Shown piece by piece: positions 61,263-64,000 of a stretch of DNA of 64,000 bases. The notes under the pieces were generated by a model. That model saw nothing but the letters and a program-made list of their open reading frames with translations. It ran no database searches and was not told where the DNA came from. Numbering within the stretch: position 1 is the stretch's first letter; the number at the start of each line of letters is the position of its first letter. Both the position numbers and the translations under genes were made by a program. Location: contig NZ_RFLV01000001.1 in the NCBI RefSeq assembly GCF_004920405.1, positions 682,001 through 746,000 on the forward strand, written 5' to 3'. The DNA comes from Pseudomonas leptonychotis. GTDB lineage: Bacteria > Pseudomonadota > Gammaproteobacteria > Pseudomonadales > Pseudomonadaceae.

Positions 61263-61289
61263 AAAAAAAGGCCACCCAAAGGTGGCCTT
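61263..61289. terminator. Bidirectional terminator between dciA and lpxC
   Basis: AAAAAAGGCCACC and GGTGGCCTT stem with CAAA loop, 26 bases past dciA and 26 before the lpxC stop. Confidence 0.82.
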
Positions 61290-61315
61290 GAAAAATAAAG
61301 AAGGAGGGTATTACG

Positions 61316-62263
<948 letters not shown>

Positions 62264-62339
62264 TCAACAATGGCCGGCGATAATAGCAGAACCGGCCTTT
62301 GCTGAACACCAATCACCCCAATGCTCCTGATACATTCCA

Positions 62340-63527
62340 TCAATCGGCCTGACGACGCAGGAACGCCGGGATGTCCAGGTAATCCAGATCATCCTGCGGA
62401 TTCAGCTTCGCTGCAGTAGCCGCGCCGCCGTGGCTTTGACGCTGAACGGTTGGGCGCTCGTAGTCCTTGTAGTTGACGCTGTGTTCGGCGCGCGCCGGGG
62501 CAGCGGCGTTGCTGCCAGTGCCGGCAGAAACTTGCACAGTATTGTCGATAACCTTGACCGGCTTCTCGATACGCGCACCCAGACCCGTAGCAACCACGGT
62601 CACATGCAGCTCGTCGCGCATGTCCGGATCGATCACGGTGCCGACCTTGACGGTGGCGTGCTCGGATGCGAACTGCTCGATGATGTTACCCACGTCGGAG
62701 TACTCACCCAGGGACAGGTCAGGACCGGCAGTGATGTTCACCAGAATGCCGCGTGCACCTTGCAGGTTGACGTCTTCCAGCAACGGGTTACGAATCGCCG
62801 CCTCAGTCGCTTCACGGGCGCGGTTCGGACCGCTGGCGCAGCCAGTGCCCATCATCGCCATGCCCATTTCGCTCATCACTGTTTTCACGTCAGCGAAGTC
62901 GACGTTGATCATGCCTGGACGCTTGATGATGTCGGAGATACCGCGCACGGCACCGGCCAGTACATCGTCAGCCTTGGCAAAAGCCGACAGCAGGCTGGCG
63001 TCCTTACCAAGGATGGTCAGCAGTTTTTCGTTGGGGATGGTGATCAGCGAGTCGACGCTTTCCGACAGGGCGCGGATACCTTCTTCGGCGATCAGCATGC
63101 GCTTCTTGCCTTCGAACGGGAACGGACGGGTCACCACCGCAACAGTGAGGATGCCCATTTCCTTGGCCACTTGGGCGATGACTGGAGCTGCACCGGTACC
63201 GGTACCGCCGCCCATGCCGGTGGTGATAAAGACCATATCGGTGCCTTGCAGCACTTCAGCGATACGCTCACGGTCTTCCATAGCCGCCTGACGGCCAACT
63301 TCTGGGTTAGCACCCGCACCGAGACCTTTAGTCACTGCAGTGCCTAGCTGCAGAACGGTACGTGCACCAATATTTTTCAGTGCTTGAGCATCCGTGTTGG
63401 CGCAGATGAACTCAACGCCCTCAATGTTGTTTTTCGCCATGTGATTGACAGCATTACCGCCGCCGCCGCCCACGCCGATGACCTTGATAACTGCACTAGC
63501 TGGAGCGCTGTCTACGAGTTCAAACAT
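62340..63527 (-). CDS. ftsZ: Cell division protein FtsZ
   Basis: Tubulin-like GTPase of 395 residues that forms the division ring. The N-terminal GVGGGGGNAVNHM and the GTP signature GMGGGTGTGAAPV are present, followed by a variable linker and the conserved C-terminal tail DYLDIPAFLRRQAD that binds FtsA and ZipA. GAGAGGGAAA precedes the ATG. It lies 43 bases after ftsA. Confidence 0.99.
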   Translation of the reverse strand: MFELVDSAPASAVIKVIGVGGGGGNAVNHMAKNNIEGVEFICANTDAQALKNIGARTVLQLGTAVTKGLGAGANPEVGRQAAMEDRERIAEVLQGTDMVFITTGMGGGTGTGAAPVIAQVAKEMGILTVAVVTRPFPFEGKKRMLIAEEGIRALSESVDSLITIPNEKLLTILGKDASLLSAFAKADDVLAGAVRGISDIIKRPGMINVDFADVKTVMSEMGMAMMGTGCASGPNRAREATEAAIRNPLLEDVNLQGARGILVNITAGPDLSLGEYSDVGNIIEQFASEHATVKVGTVIDPDMRDELHVTVVATGLGARIEKPVKVIDNTVQVSAGTGSNAAAPARAEHSVNYKDYERPTVQRQSHGGAATAAKLNPQDDLDYLDIPAFLRRQAD

Positions 63528-63570
63528 TTTCCCTCTCCTTTACTTTCTAGTTATAACGCCTACTGCAAAA

Positions 63571-64000
63571 TTAGAAATTGCCCTGGACCCAGCGTTTCAG
63601 CCGTTCCAACACAGGTTGTTTGGGTTCTTCGTTGTAGCTGCCAAGTGCAGACATGGAGATGCCGTCGGCCTGCTTTTGCAGCCCGTACAGCAACAGGCCT
63701 ACACCTGTGGAATAGATAGGGTTACGCACGACGTCGGCCAATCCTTTGACACCCTGGGGCATTCCCAGGCGTACCGGCATATGAAAAATTTCTTCGGCCA
63801 GCTCGACGGCTCCTTCCATCTTCGCTGTACCGCCAGTGAGGACGATTCCGGCCGGAATCAAATCCTCGTAACCACTGCGCCGCAGCTCAGCCTGAATCAG
63901 GGTGAACAGCTCGTCATAACGTGGTTCAACCACTTCGGCCAAGGACTGCCGCGACAAATCGCGTGGCGGACGATCGCCGACGCTCGGCACCTTGATGGTT
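63571..64000 (-). CDS. ftsA: Cell division protein FtsA, C-terminal part
   Basis: The last 143 codons of ftsA, cut by the window end. The actin-like fold motifs IVLTGGTAKMEGAVELAEEIF and the C-terminal amphipathic helix VLERLKRWVQGNF, which binds the membrane, are present. FtsA anchors FtsZ filaments to the inner membrane. The frame is open to the window edge. Confidence 0.97.
   Translation of the reverse strand, partial: TIKVPSVGDRPPRDLSRQSLAEVVEPRYDELFTLIQAELRRSGYEDLIPAGIVLTGGTAKMEGAVELAEEIFHMPVRLGMPQGVKGLADVVRNPIYSTGVGLLLYGLQKQADGISMSALGSYNEEPKQPVLERLKRWVQGNF

Overview
The window is ordinary chromosomal DNA of a Pseudomonas species. The protein set is typical of the genus: OlsB/OlsA, XenB, ArgP next to a LysE-type exporter, iron SodB, BifA, IcmP-type imelysin, GroESL, AmpG, YajQ, PanE, SecA, LpxC, FtsZ and FtsA. 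From memory, the gene order from about 8.5 kb to the right end closely follows the P. aeruginosa block PA4350-PA4408, with local insertions and losses. GC content looks moderate, and the intergenic repeats (a paired REP of the GTAGGAG type) also fit Pseudomonas, but the species cannot be named. No prophage, transposase, CRISPR array, tRNA or rRNA gene was seen.

Layout. 1-8.4 kb: a truncated acyl-CoA synthetase gene divergent from a thiolase gene, then a minus-strand run of envelope and metabolic genes (lipoprotein, ClsB-like phospholipase D, serine hydrolase, di-iron beta-lactamase-fold protein, acyl-CoA dehydrogenase-like protein). 8.4-12.5 kb: ornithine-lipid genes olsB-olsA behind a likely Pho box, acpH, and an ArsR regulator with xenB. 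12.5-19.1 kb: a coiled-coil membrane protein, a small gene behind a sigma-54-like promoter, two NAD(P)-dependent oxidoreductases, argP divergent from an ACT-domain gene and a LysE exporter, and sodB. 19.4-23.1 kb: bifA, a GIDE/EF-hand membrane protein and lemA.

23.1-35.1 kb looks like an iron-responsive block. An imelysin lipoprotein gene, then a di-haem oxidoreductase - imelysin - DUF1513 operon, then an RND efflux pair each have a Fur-box-like site upstream. An array of seven units of about 77 bp, most of them carrying a terminator-like hairpin, lies between the first two transcription units. A methyl-accepting chemotaxis gene with a -1 frameshift at a six-A run lies before the RND pair.

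35.2-46.9 kb: a small secreted protein, groESL with a sigma-32-like promoter, fxsA, a HugZ-like protein, an SDR reductase, two tandem DUF481 outer-membrane proteins, an alkyltransferase-like (ATL) DNA-repair protein, ampG, an InaA kinase, an MscS channel and yajQ. 47-56.8 kb: a response regulator with a decayed GGDEF domain, panE, a sensor kinase, a PduO-type cobalamin adenosyltransferase, a pseudouridine synthase, an HPP-CBS protein, a Nudix-ThiE fusion, a GST and argJ. 56.9-64 kb: secA, an M23 peptidase, dciA, lpxC, ftsZ and the 3' end of ftsA, i.e. the distal end of the division and cell-wall cluster.

The most unusual signals are the tandem hairpin array (24.69-25.23 kb), the frameshifted chemoreceptor (29.1-30.7 kb), the two mutually exclusive hairpins ahead of the thiolase gene (1.74-1.79 kb), and a 36-bp near-perfect palindrome between argJ and the GST gene.
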